From JAOUGY01 sp963792365 (GTDB lineage: Bacteria > Actinomycetota > Acidimicrobiia > Spongiisociales > ZC4RG35), in the NCBI GenBank assembly GCA_963792365.1, contig CAWBVW010000010.1:124001-188000 (forward strand): a stretch of DNA of 64,000 bases, in the 5' to 3' direction. Shown piece after piece: positions 53,006 through 61,362 of the stretch (positions within the stretch are counted from its first letter, which is position 1; the number at the start of each line of letters is the position of its first letter). Below the pieces are notes generated by a model that was given only the letters and a program-made list of their open reading frames with translations, did no database searches and was not told where the DNA came from. Made by a program: the position numbers and the translations under genes.

Positions 53006-53248
53006 ATGAGTGAGCAGGGTTGGCCTGAGTTTCTCGGTGCGGATGGCGTCGGGGACTGGGTCGTGTTGCACGGCGGCGCAACGGCCGTGTTCGAGGTCGG
53101 GTCCCTCGTCGATACAGCGCGGTCGGCAGAAGCCGCGGACTCGCAAGGCGCTGGCCAAAGACCTGACCGACATCGCAGCCGCCGAGGGATCACCCTGAGA
53201 ACACTGCACTTGTCCTCGGTCCCCGATTACGAGCGCCGAGGTGCCTGA
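53006..53248 (+). pseudogene. Degenerate gene fragment
   Basis: The first 43 codons (MSEQGWPEFLGADG and DWVVLHGGATAVFEVGSLVD) read like an intact N-terminus. The frame then becomes arginine-rich and loses G/C third positions. Good coding signal moves to another frame (RKALAKDLTDIAAAEGSP then stop). It looks like two displaced pieces of one or two genes. The family is uncertain; a pterin-dehydratase-like N-terminus is possible. Confidence 0.4.
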
Positions 53249-53438
53249 TAGGTGCTGGAGGTGCTGCGGAACCTCTTGTTCCGTGGTGTTGCAGGAGGCC
53301 CGTTCGGGGCACTCCGCGAAACGCTCATTCGCGATCGATATTCGGCGATCTGTGCAGAGCTGTGCCCGATGTGGTGCCGGCTCTTTGATCGCTCAGAGCC
53401 CAATCCAATCGATTCTTCGTCGTCAGAGGCCGGCAGTT
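53249..53438. other. Low-information gap between degenerate fragment and Kelch gene
   Basis: 190 bases with no convincing gene. A GTG frame from 53252 (VLEVLRNLLFRGVAGG) runs to 53455 into the Kelch gene's end, but without family sense and with mixed third positions. The stretch has lower GC than the neighbours and may be a remnant or insertion scar. Confidence 0.35.
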
Positions 53439-54656
53439 TCAGGCGTTGGGGATGAGGAGCACCTGTCGACGCAGGCTGATGCTTCGATCATATCCGCCGA
53501 GCACGAGGACACCCCCATCGCCAATCGTGGTGGTGGTAGCGAACGAGCCCTGCGATCCGAGATCCTCGAGAACCATCGAGGTCTGAGTGACCAGGTCAAT
53601 GCTCTCGATCGTTTGCCCACCGCCACCAACGATGACATGGTCGCCGTCCACCACTACAGCACCCCCTGGGAGCTTGTATCGAGGCTCAACAAGATCGGGT
53701 CCTGGCGTGAAGGTTCCGGATACCGGGTCGTAGATCTCTGTCGTTGCCAGGATTTCGAGGTCGTCGGTGGTGCCCCCGATCACCAGCACCGATCCGTCAG
53801 GGAGCAGGACCGAGAAGTGCTTGAATCGTCGGCCGATCATCAGGCCGGTCGCAGACCAAGAGTTGGACGACTCATCGTAGATCCATGCGCCGTCGGTGCC
53901 TTCGCCACCTTCGAGCTGCCCGCCGGTGACCAGCACTCGCCCGTCTGCCAGTGTGACCGCATCCATTGCGTGGAGAGCAACCGGGAGAGGTTTCGCCTCC
54001 GTGACCGATCCCGAGGACACATCTACGATCTCGGCCGATCGGGTGTAGGTCCGTCGGGCAATCCAGCCTCCGACGACAAGGACCCGATCTCCGGCGAGCA
54101 ACGCTGAGGCGTGTCCCCCGCGGCGTTGGTTGAGGTCGTCCAGTCGTCGGATCCCTCCGGAGTGAGCCTCGTATAGCTCGACCGAGGACAGCGGCGGTTC
54201 ACCCTCACCTGCATACCCACCTATCAGAACGACGTTGCCATCGCCAAGGGCGTGGGCCGTGTGTCCGTCCCGCGGACCGGAGAGATCTGGACCCCGGACC
54301 ACGGAGGCGCCGTCACTTGCCACGATAAACGTCTCAGTAGTTGCGACCGAGCAACCGTCGCTCACGCAACCCCCAGCCACCAGCACTTCTCCCGTCAATA
54401 GTGTTGTGGCCGTGTGGGCTGCTCTTCCGGACAGCTCATCGAATGACACAGGAGACGCGCCAATGACTGTCGACTCAGAGGAATCACGCTCTACCAAAGA
54501 GCTCATGGGTGCGTCGGGGGAATCAACCCCACCAGACGTGCTGACTGATGCGGAAGTCGTAGCTGCCACCACAGATTCACCGGGTTGCCCGCCACCGGTT
54601 GTGCAGCCGGCCACGAACACAACACTCAGAAGCGAAACACCCACACTCGACTTCAT
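53439..54656 (-). CDS. Kelch-repeat lipoprotein
   Basis: A 405-aa secreted lipoprotein. The signal ends VVFVAGC with lipidated C18 when started at 54656. A Ser/Thr-rich linker is followed by about six Kelch beta-propeller blades with GxVLVxGG centres (EVLVAGG, NVVLIGGYAG, RVLVVGG, RVLVTGG, SVLVIGG, VLVLGG). Kelch propellers bind proteins or sugars; the ligand is unknown. The third-codon G/C bias looks lower than in the neighbours, and it stands next to decayed DNA, so transfer is possible. Confidence 0.82.
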   Translation of the reverse strand: MKSSVGVSLLSVVFVAGCTTGGGQPGESVVAATTSASVSTSGGVDSPDAPMSSLVERDSSESTVIGASPVSFDELSGRAAHTATTLLTGEVLVAGGCVSDGCSVATTETFIVASDGASVVRGPDLSGPRDGHTAHALGDGNVVLIGGYAGEGEPPLSSVELYEAHSGGIRRLDDLNQRRGGHASALLAGDRVLVVGGWIARRTYTRSAEIVDVSSGSVTEAKPLPVALHAMDAVTLADGRVLVTGGQLEGGEGTDGAWIYDESSNSWSATGLMIGRRFKHFSVLLPDGSVLVIGGTTDDLEILATTEIYDPVSGTFTPGPDLVEPRYKLPGGAVVVDGDHVIVGGGGQTIESIDLVTQTSMVLEDLGSQGSFATTTTIGDGGVLVLGGYDRSISLRRQVLLIPNA

Positions 54657-54936
54657 CGACCGAGAGTACACATCCCACGAATCCCGACACAGGTAACCGA
54701 ATAGCCACGGGAACGCGACGCTCCCCGACGCTCGCACCCTGGCATGAATCCGAGACGAAACGCAGAATCGAGCCATCCCGACGACAACGACGTCACTGGG
54801 GGTGTTCGGAAACCCGAGCGCACGACGTGCCCAGGTGGCGGATGGTCGACGGCAGAGTGCGCCACTCGGAGCGGGCCAGGTCGTGCCTTCGCTGGAACCT
54901 CCTCGGCAGACGAAGAACCCCCTCGTATCTCCGAAC

Positions 54937-56079
54937 TCAGCCGGCGATGGCCTCCGCCGGAGGGATGTAGTCGTAGCCGAGCGTCTCGGCGACGTGCGGC
55001 TCGGTCACGTGCCCCCCGATCACATTGAGACCGGCGAGGAGGTGGGGATCGGCGGCCATGGCCGCCGCCGCTCCATGGTCCGCCAGCGCAAGCACGAAAG
55101 GCAGGGTGGCGTTGTTGAGTGCATACGTCGAGGTCTTGGGGACGGCCCCGGGCATGTTCGCCACGCAGTAGTGCACGACACCGTCGACCACGTACGTCGG
55201 GTCGCCATGGGTGGTAGGACGCGAGGTCTCGAAACACCCACCCTGGTCGATCGCGACGTCGACGAGCACCGCCCCCGGGCGCATGGCGCCCACCATTTCC
55301 CCAGAGACCAGCTTCGGAGCCGTGGCGCCAGGGACCAACACCGCCCCGATCACGAGGTCGGCGCCCACGACCAACTCCGCCAACGCCGCGCTCGTCGAGT
55401 ACACGGTCGTCAACGACGAGTCGAACCGGTGGGCGAGACGGTTCAACACCTCGACGCTCTTGTCGAGCACGGTGACATCCCCTCCGAGCCCGACGGCCAT
55501 CTCGATGGCGTTCTCACCGACGACGCCACCACCGATGACCACCACCTTGGCCGGCGGCACACCGGGCACACCGCCGATCAGCAGACCCGCGCCCCCCTGT
55601 GCCGCTTCCAGCGAGTGAGCCCCGGCCTGAATCGACATCCGCCCTGCGACCTGTGACATCGGCGCCAGCAGTGGCAGTCCTCCGTTCGACGACGTGACGG
55701 TCTCGTATGCGATGCAAGTCGCCCCGGAATCCACGAGATCGCTCGTCTGAGCGGGATCGGGGGCGAGATGAAGGTACGTGAAGAGCACCTGTCCTTCCCT
55801 GAGCATTGCCCGCTCGGCCGCCTGCGGTTCCTTGACCTTCACGATCATGTCGGCCCGGTCGAAGACCGCCTCGGCGGTCTCGAGGACCTCGGCCCCGGCC
55901 TCGCCGTACACCTCGTCGACCGCTCCGATGCCGACGCCTGCGTCCTTCTCGACGACGACGTGGTGTCCATGTACAACCAACTCGTGGACGCTGGTCGGCG
56001 TCAATCCCACCCTCAGCTCGGCCTGCTTGACCTCTTTGGGGACACCGACGATCACCTTGTGCTCTCCTAGCGACGACAA
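54937..56079 (-). CDS. ald: Alanine dehydrogenase
   Basis: NAD-dependent interconversion of L-alanine and pyruvate plus ammonia. The 380-aa protein has VGVPKEVKQAELRVGLTP at the N-terminus, catalytic-region YLHLAPD and the NAD-binding VVVIGGGVVGENAIEMAVGLG, then NMPGAVPKTSTYAL and AETLGYDYIPPAE at the end. All are Ald hallmarks that separate it from the related PntAA. 280 bases with no visible gene separate it from the Kelch gene. Confidence 0.94.
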   Translation of the reverse strand: MSSLGEHKVIVGVPKEVKQAELRVGLTPTSVHELVVHGHHVVVEKDAGVGIGAVDEVYGEAGAEVLETAEAVFDRADMIVKVKEPQAAERAMLREGQVLFTYLHLAPDPAQTSDLVDSGATCIAYETVTSSNGGLPLLAPMSQVAGRMSIQAGAHSLEAAQGGAGLLIGGVPGVPPAKVVVIGGGVVGENAIEMAVGLGGDVTVLDKSVEVLNRLAHRFDSSLTTVYSTSAALAELVVGADLVIGAVLVPGATAPKLVSGEMVGAMRPGAVLVDVAIDQGGCFETSRPTTHGDPTYVVDGVVHYCVANMPGAVPKTSTYALNNATLPFVLALADHGAAAAMAADPHLLAGLNVIGGHVTEPHVAETLGYDYIPPAEAIAG

Positions 56080-56169
56080 CCGGGGAATCTACCTCGTAGC
56101 GGCGGCGGCGGAAGGATCCGATGCTCCGCCACCGGCCGCCGGAGCCGACGCCGCTTCTAGGATCACGGC

Positions 56170-58218
56170 ATGCGATTCACCGTTCGATCCGGATCGGATC
56201 CGGTCGCCCGCGCCGACGCGATTCTGCTGAAAGCACTCGGCTTGCCCGCCGGGGGCGCCGTGAAGGTGGGGAAGACCCATGTGCTGATCAAGGGCGGCGA
56301 CATGACCGAGCCGACTGCCATCCGCCTTGGGCCGATCGCGATGGGAAACGCCGGTGTGGCAGAGGGGCAGAGCGTCGATGTGGAGCGAGCCGTGTTGCCA
56401 CCCGCAGGGCTCGTGGTGATCGCAGCGGACCGACTCCCAGCCGAACCCCGCGACCTGGTGCGAGCGATGCAGGGGCGTCCCGTCAGCTCGGGCGACCGGA
56501 TCACGGTGGACGGTGCCTATCTGGGAAGCGAGGAAGCCGTCACGCTCGCGATCGAACGTGTGGAACCTCGGGGCGCCGGGTTGATTGGACCTGCCACCCG
56601 GTTTGCGACCGCAGGCTCGCCCGAGGCGACGGAGCCACTTCCCGACGCCGGCGACCCGCAACGAGTAACCACACCGAGAACGCCGCCCGTGATTGCGACA
56701 CCGCCTCGAGGCCCATCCAAATCCGAAGCCCTGCTCGCCGGCCTCGACTCGGAGCTCGACCTTCTCTCCGGCTGGTTGTCGCTGCTGACTTCACCCCGAG
56801 ACCTGCCTGCTGCCTGGGGCTTGCCCAAGGTCGCCGGCATCTTGCTCGACGGTCCGCACGGATGCGGCAAGGCCGAATTGGTTGCGGCGGCCGCCGCCAA
56901 CGCGGGAACCCGGGTGCACGAGGTGGACGTCGACCTCGTCTTCAAGCCGGATCGGTTGCTCGAGATGCTCGAGAAGGCTGTCACCGGACAAGCGACCCCG
57001 GTGGTCATCTTCGTGGACCGGATCGAGGCAGTCGCGGGCGACGAGGCTCTCAGCCCGTTCCGGACCCAGGTGGCGGCCATCATGCGGTGGTTCCTCGACG
57101 CCGTCGCCGACAAGCCGGGCATGGCTTGCGTCATCGGGGTGGCGTCCCGCAAGAGCCTCGACGAAGCGATCACAGCGTCGCCGCTCCTGCCACGTTCCAT
57201 CGCGATTCCACCCCCGGATCACACCCGTCGAAAACTCCTGTTCGAGGCGGCGCTGGCCCGGGTGCCGAACGACAACATCGACTTCGACCGATTGGCCAAC
57301 CGGTCGGCCGGTTTCTCTGGCGCCGACGTACTGGCCGCCGTCGTGCACGCCTCGTCACGGGTAGCGCGCAACGAGGCGAAGCTGACGACCGACGATCTCG
57401 TGACGGCCGTCGAAGAGACGCAACCCTCACTCGGGTCGATGTCGCTCGGCGAGATGCCTTCGTACGGTTTCGAGAAGGTCGCCAACCTCGTCGACGTCAA
57501 ACAACGGCTGACCGAAGCGGTGATCTGGCCGGTCAGCGATCCCGACCGTTTCAAGGCGATGGGCGTAGAGCCCCCTCGCGGCGTGCTCCTGTATGGCCCG
57601 CCCGGCACCGGCAAGACCTTCGTGGTTCGAGCACTCGCCCACGAAGCGGGTGCCGCCTTCTTCTCGGTGAAGGGTGCAGAACTGCTCGACAAGTACGTGG
57701 GTGAGTCTGAGCGTGCAGTGCGGGAAGTGTTCGCACGTGCCCGAGGCGCTGCGCCGGCGATCATCTTCTTCGACGAGTTCGACGCCCTTGCTCCGGTTCG
57801 TGGCAGGTCCACCAACTCTGTCACCGACTCGGTGGTGGCCGCCCTCCTCACCGAGATCGACGGGGTGGGCGCCCGAGGCGATGTGTCGGTCATCGCGGCG
57901 ACCAACCGGCGCGATCTGATCGACCCGGCATTGCTCCGCGCCGGCAGGTTCGAGATCCAGATCGAGCTCGGGCTCCCCGAGCAGGAATCGCGCATGGCGC
58001 TCCTGCGGATATCAGACGTTCCCTTCGGCGACGACGTCGACCTCGATGGGCTGGCCGAGATCACCGATGGGATGAGCTTTGCAGACATCACCGGCGTGCT
58101 TCGGGAGAGTGCACTCGATGCGCTCCGGGCAAACCGCGACGCCACCACCGTGGAATGGGCTCAGATCGAGACGGCGGTGACCCGCTGGCATACGACCCGC
58201 AGACCCGAATCGGGGTGA
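56170..58218 (+). CDS. Cdc48-like AAA+ ATPase with degenerate first ATPase domain
   Basis: A 682-aa unfoldase with an N-terminal double-psi-barrel-like domain (VKVGKTHVLIKGG), then two AAA domains. D1 has altered Walker A (GPHGCGKA, K234, T replaced by A235) and Walker B VDR with E replaced by R284, so it probably binds but does not hydrolyse ATP. D2 is canonical: GPPGTGKT (476-483), D535/E536 Walker B, ATNRR and ALLRAGRFE. It fits the actinobacterial Cdc48-like (Cpa) group, linked to proteasome function. Confidence 0.87.
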   Translation: MRFTVRSGSDPVARADAILLKALGLPAGGAVKVGKTHVLIKGGDMTEPTAIRLGPIAMGNAGVAEGQSVDVERAVLPPAGLVVIAADRLPAEPRDLVRAMQGRPVSSGDRITVDGAYLGSEEAVTLAIERVEPRGAGLIGPATRFATAGSPEATEPLPDAGDPQRVTTPRTPPVIATPPRGPSKSEALLAGLDSELDLLSGWLSLLTSPRDLPAAWGLPKVAGILLDGPHGCGKAELVAAAAANAGTRVHEVDVDLVFKPDRLLEMLEKAVTGQATPVVIFVDRIEAVAGDEALSPFRTQVAAIMRWFLDAVADKPGMACVIGVASRKSLDEAITASPLLPRSIAIPPPDHTRRKLLFEAALARVPNDNIDFDRLANRSAGFSGADVLAAVVHASSRVARNEAKLTTDDLVTAVEETQPSLGSMSLGEMPSYGFEKVANLVDVKQRLTEAVIWPVSDPDRFKAMGVEPPRGVLLYGPPGTGKTFVVRALAHEAGAAFFSVKGAELLDKYVGESERAVREVFARARGAAPAIIFFDEFDALAPVRGRSTNSVTDSVVAALLTEIDGVGARGDVSVIAATNRRDLIDPALLRAGRFEIQIELGLPEQESRMALLRISDVPFGDDVDLDGLAEITDGMSFADITGVLRESALDALRANRDATTVEWAQIETAVTRWHTTRRPESG

Positions 58219-58284
58219 CGCCGAAGCCACATCGTCCGTTACGTCACAACCATCCCACCACGACCGACTCAGGAGGCAAGCGTC

Positions 58285-59505
58285 TCAGCGCGGACTCGGC
58301 TCCTTCGGGAGGCCGAGGATCATCTCGCCGATGATGTTGCGCTGGATCTCGTTGGTTCCGGCATAGATCGTCCCCGCCCGAGCGTTGAGAAACACCGTTT
58401 GCCACGAGGCAGTGGAGTTGGGGGCGTTGTAGTCGTCGCTCCTGAATGCCGACGATGGGCGTCGCCCATCGGCGACAAGACCGGCCGGACCGAGAACGTC
58501 CATCGCCAGCTCCGTGACCTCCTTGTGATAGTCGCTCCACCACACCTTGGTGATCGCCGCCTCGGGCCCCGGCTTCTGGCCCTGGGCGAACCGTGTGAGT
58601 GCCGAATACCCCATGAAGCGCATGATCTCGACCTTGGCATGGGCCTTCGCCAGCCGGTCCCGGATCTCGGGATCGTGGGCGGCACCGGTCTCCCTCGCCA
58701 TCCGGAACAACCGATCCAGCTCGTTGCGAAAGGCGATTCCCAGCACGGCTGCGTCCTTGCCGCGCTCGAATCCGAGCAAGGCCATCGTCACACGCCAGCC
58801 GTCGTTCACCTTTCCGATCAGGTTGTCCTTGCCGGTACGTGCATCGGTGAAGAAGACCTCGTTGAACTCCGACTCACCGGACAGCATCTTGATGGGGCGG
58901 ACCTCCACCCCTGGCTGATCCATGGGAACCAGGAGGAACGTGATTCCACGATGCTTCGGTGCCTCCGGGTCGGTGCGAGCGACCACGAAGATCCAGTTGG
59001 CGAGGTGACCTGCCGAGGTCCAGATCTTCTGGCCGTTGATGATCCACTCGTCGCCGTCGAGGACCGCCCGAGTCTTCACACCTGCGAGATCGGAACCGGC
59101 GTCTGGCTCCGAATAGCCCTGACACCACACGTGTTCACCCGACAGCAGCTTCGGGAGGAAGTGTCTCTTCTGCTCTTCGGTTCCGAGAGTGAGCAGCGTG
59201 TTGCCGAGCATTCCGATCGAGAACGCATCGTTCATGCCTCCAGAAGGCACGCCGGCTCTGGCGAGCTCCTCATGGACCACCGTGGCCTCGATCTCTGACA
59301 GGCCCCGACCGCCGTACTCGACCGGCCACTCGAGGCCGAGCCAGCCGCCCTCGTACAACTTGACGCGCCATTCGGTTCGAAACGTCTCTAGTGCATCGAG
59401 GTCGAGGGTCCCGGTTCCGCCCCAATCTCGAGGAAGGTTGTCATCGAGCCAGGATTTCACCTCTGCCCTGATCTTCTCGGCAGAGTCTGGGTAGCTGAAG
59501 TCCAT
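58285..59505 (-). CDS. Acyl-CoA dehydrogenase
   Basis: A 406-aa FAD enzyme of fatty-acid or amino-acid oxidation. WCQGYSEPDAGSDLAG, the ING QKIWTSAG-type FAD/substrate motif, and NEIQRNIIGEMILGLP near the C-terminus are family signatures. The catalytic glutamate is uncertain by eye. The start at 59505 (MDFSYPDSAEKIRAEV) was chosen because it matches family N-termini; the frame further upstream lacks sense. Substrate chain length is unknown. Confidence 0.9.
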   Translation of the reverse strand: MDFSYPDSAEKIRAEVKSWLDDNLPRDWGGTGTLDLDALETFRTEWRVKLYEGGWLGLEWPVEYGGRGLSEIEATVVHEELARAGVPSGGMNDAFSIGMLGNTLLTLGTEEQKRHFLPKLLSGEHVWCQGYSEPDAGSDLAGVKTRAVLDGDEWIINGQKIWTSAGHLANWIFVVARTDPEAPKHRGITFLLVPMDQPGVEVRPIKMLSGESEFNEVFFTDARTGKDNLIGKVNDGWRVTMALLGFERGKDAAVLGIAFRNELDRLFRMARETGAAHDPEIRDRLAKAHAKVEIMRFMGYSALTRFAQGQKPGPEAAITKVWWSDYHKEVTELAMDVLGPAGLVADGRRPSSAFRSDDYNAPNSTASWQTVFLNARAGTIYAGTNEIQRNIIGEMILGLPKEPSPR

Positions 59506-59648
59506 CGGGTCCCTCGTGTCGATCGGCCTGTGTGCCTGAGCGTACCTCGGGTGCGAAGTGTCCCACGCGTTGCGCCGGGTGGAGCCTGCGGACCGCCTCG
59601 GTCCGCAATCGCTCCTACCGTGATCGCACGACAAGAGAGGGAGCTCCG

Positions 59649-60086
59649 ATGGCCTACGACTTCCAGGTTGTGATCGATTGTGCAAAGCCCCATGACCTCG
59701 CCGATTGGTGGGCGGCTGCCTTGGGGTGGGATGTCGAGCCTCAAGACCCGAACTTCATCGACGAGATGATCTCGAAGGGTCTCGCCACCGAGGACGACAC
59801 CGTCGAACACAGAGGATCGAAGGTCTGGAAGGACGGTGCTGCAATCCGTCCCCCCAAGCAGCCTGAAGGAACGGCACCACGACGCATCCTCTTTCAGCTC
59901 GTGCCCGAACCCAAGACGGTCAAGAACCGGGTCCACCTCGACATCTGGGTCGGACCCGACAATGTGGAAGCAGAGCAGAGTCGTTTGGAATCGACGGGGG
60001 CGACCTTTCTCCACACCGGTCGACAGGGTCCGCATTCCTGGGTGACCATGGCCGACCCCGAGGGAAACGAGTTCTGTATCTCCTGA
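59649..60086 (+). CDS. VOC-superfamily protein
   Basis: A 145-aa glyoxalase-like protein: AYDFQVVIDCAKPHDLADWW at the start and VHLDIWVG, TMADPEGNEFCIS at the end, typical of a VOC subgroup common in actinomycetes. GGGAG precedes the ATG at 59649. Substrate is unknown. It is convergent with hisA across a repeat-bearing gap. Confidence 0.85.
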   Translation: MAYDFQVVIDCAKPHDLADWWAAALGWDVEPQDPNFIDEMISKGLATEDDTVEHRGSKVWKDGAAIRPPKQPEGTAPRRILFQLVPEPKTVKNRVHLDIWVGPDNVEAEQSRLESTGATFLHTGRQGPHSWVTMADPEGNEFCIS

Positions 60087-60136
60087 ACGCGGGGCGCGGG
60101 AGCTCTCGGCCCCACCGAGCGTCGAGTCAGGGGGCG

Positions 60137-60260
60137 GACGGCACACGGCCGACGGCCGACAGCCACTTCACCCGCGACGAGGATTCGGGTCCGAACGCCA
60201 CGCGGAGGAGCAACGGCGAGGTGCATCCGGGAGTCGGCCGTGGGCCGTTGGCTGTCGGCC
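60137..60260. repeat. Inverted heptad-repeat element between VOC gene and hisA
   Basis: The left arm has four units GACGGCA, CACGGCC, GACGGCC and GACAGCC (60137-60164). The right arm has GTCGGCC, GTGGGCC, GTTGGCT and GTCGGCC (60233-60260). GGCCGACAGCCA (60154-60165) and TGGCTGTCGGCC (60249-60260) are an exact 12-bp inverted repeat 83 bases apart. As it lies between convergent genes it could act as a bidirectional terminator, but its heptad form links it to the other elements. Confidence 0.6.
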
Positions 60261-60296
60261 CGTCACCACGCCAGTGCTGTCAGCACCGGTCGCCAA

Positions 60297-60992
60297 CTAC
60301 GTTGCGAGCGCCTCGGCAAGTGTGAAGCGGCCCTCGTAGAGGGCTCGTCCGACGATCACGCCTTCGCAGCCGAGGGCGTCGACGGCGCGGATGTCGTCGA
60401 GGGAGCCGACGCCGCCGCTCGCGATCACGGCGAATCGGCCGTCCGCCAGCACGGTGCGCAGGAGATTCGTCTCGGGGCCTTCCATGGTTCCGTCCCGCCC
60501 GATCCCGGTCACGAGCATGCGGCGACAGCCAACCTCGGCAAGGCCATCGAGTACGGACTGCAGGTCACGCCCCTCGTCGAGCCATCCGGCGCCGGTCACC
60601 TTTCCACCTCTGACGTCGACGGCCGCCACCACCCGGTCGGGATCCCCCACCTCGGCGAGAATCTCGGGTTCCCAGACTGCGGCGGTTCCCATCACCACCC
60701 GCGCCGCACCGGCCCCGAGCGCTCGACGGGCCAGTTCGGCGGTTCGGATTCCGCCCCCGACCTGAAAAGGAACTCCGGCTGCCGACAGAGACTCCCAGAG
60801 TGCGACATCGGGCTCGCCGGTCTTGGCGCCCATCAGGTCCACCACATGGACCAGGGCCGCTCCACGGTCGGTCCACTCGCGGGCTCGAGCGACTGGATCG
60901 GCTGCGTAGACCGTGACCCGGTCGTAGTCCCCGTGCATGAGGCGCACCACCTCTCCGCCGAGCACGTCGACGGCAGGAATGATCTGGATCAT
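60297..60992 (-). CDS. hisA: Phosphoribosylformimino-AICAR ribotide isomerase
   Basis: TIM-barrel isomerase of histidine synthesis. The 231-aa protein has catalytic D9 in IPAVDVLGG and the second catalytic Asp in TGIGRDGTMEG. The two phosphate loops are GGGIRT and ASGGVGS. Some actinobacterial HisA (PriA) also serve tryptophan synthesis; whether this one does cannot be told. It is on the opposite strand from hisG-hisD-hisB, with 72 bases between it and the TrpR-like gene. Confidence 0.93.
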   Translation of the reverse strand: MIQIIPAVDVLGGEVVRLMHGDYDRVTVYAADPVARAREWTDRGAALVHVVDLMGAKTGEPDVALWESLSAAGVPFQVGGGIRTAELARRALGAGAARVVMGTAAVWEPEILAEVGDPDRVVAAVDVRGGKVTGAGWLDEGRDLQSVLDGLAEVGCRRMLVTGIGRDGTMEGPETNLLRTVLADGRFAVIASGGVGSLDDIRAVDALGCEGVIVGRALYEGRFTLAEALAT

Positions 60993-61031
60993 GTGTTCAC
61001 CCCGCCTTGCTTCCCAACCGACTCACTGTGT

Positions 61032-61057
61032 TAACGTGCTAGAACGCTACCACGTTA
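61032..61057. promoter_or_regulatory. Candidate operator, 26-bp palindrome upstream of the TrpR/YerC-like gene
   Basis: Left arm AACGTGCTAG (61033-61042), centre AACG, right arm CTACCACGTT (61047-61056); arms match at nine of ten positions. The flanking T and A extend it to 26 bases. It ends eight bases before the ATG at 61065. The GTGCTAG half-site resembles the CTAG core of TrpR operators. Autoregulation by the adjacent TrpR-like protein is an inference. Confidence 0.6.
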
Positions 61058-61064
61058 GGACAGC

Positions 61065-61362
61065 ATGACCGACCGCGACTGGCGCAATCCTCACATCCAA
61101 GCCTTGTTCGAGACCATCCTCGGCCTCGAGGACAGCGAAGACGCCGCCGACTTCTTCCGCGACCTGTGCACTCTGCCGCGAACTCGAAGACATGAGCCAG
61201 CGGTGGGCCGTTGTGCGTCTCCTCGACAAGGGACACTCCTACCGAGAGGTGTCGGATCTCACCGGCGCGTCCACCGCCACTATCACCCGGATCAACCAGT
61301 GGCTCACTCGTGGCACCGGAGGGTACCGACGCGCCCTCGACCGACAGGCCGCCTCGACATGA
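61065..61362 (+). CDS. TrpR/YerC-family regulator, frameshifted
   Basis: The N-terminal part reads MTDRDWRNPHIQALFETILG and FFRDLCTL. After that the family sequence continues one base out of phase as RELEDMSQRWAVVRLLDKG, then HTH-like YREVSDLTGASTATITRINQWL, ending TGA at 61360-61362. An extra C at 61176-61177 explains the shift. Its corrected stop overlaps hisG by four bases. The YerC/TrpR family has a TrpR-type helix-turn-helix. It may control the his genes. Confidence 0.75.

Noticed and set aside
53241..54107. Plus-strand 288-codon frame opposite the Kelch gene
   Set aside because: No motif, and the opposite strand clearly encodes Kelch blades.
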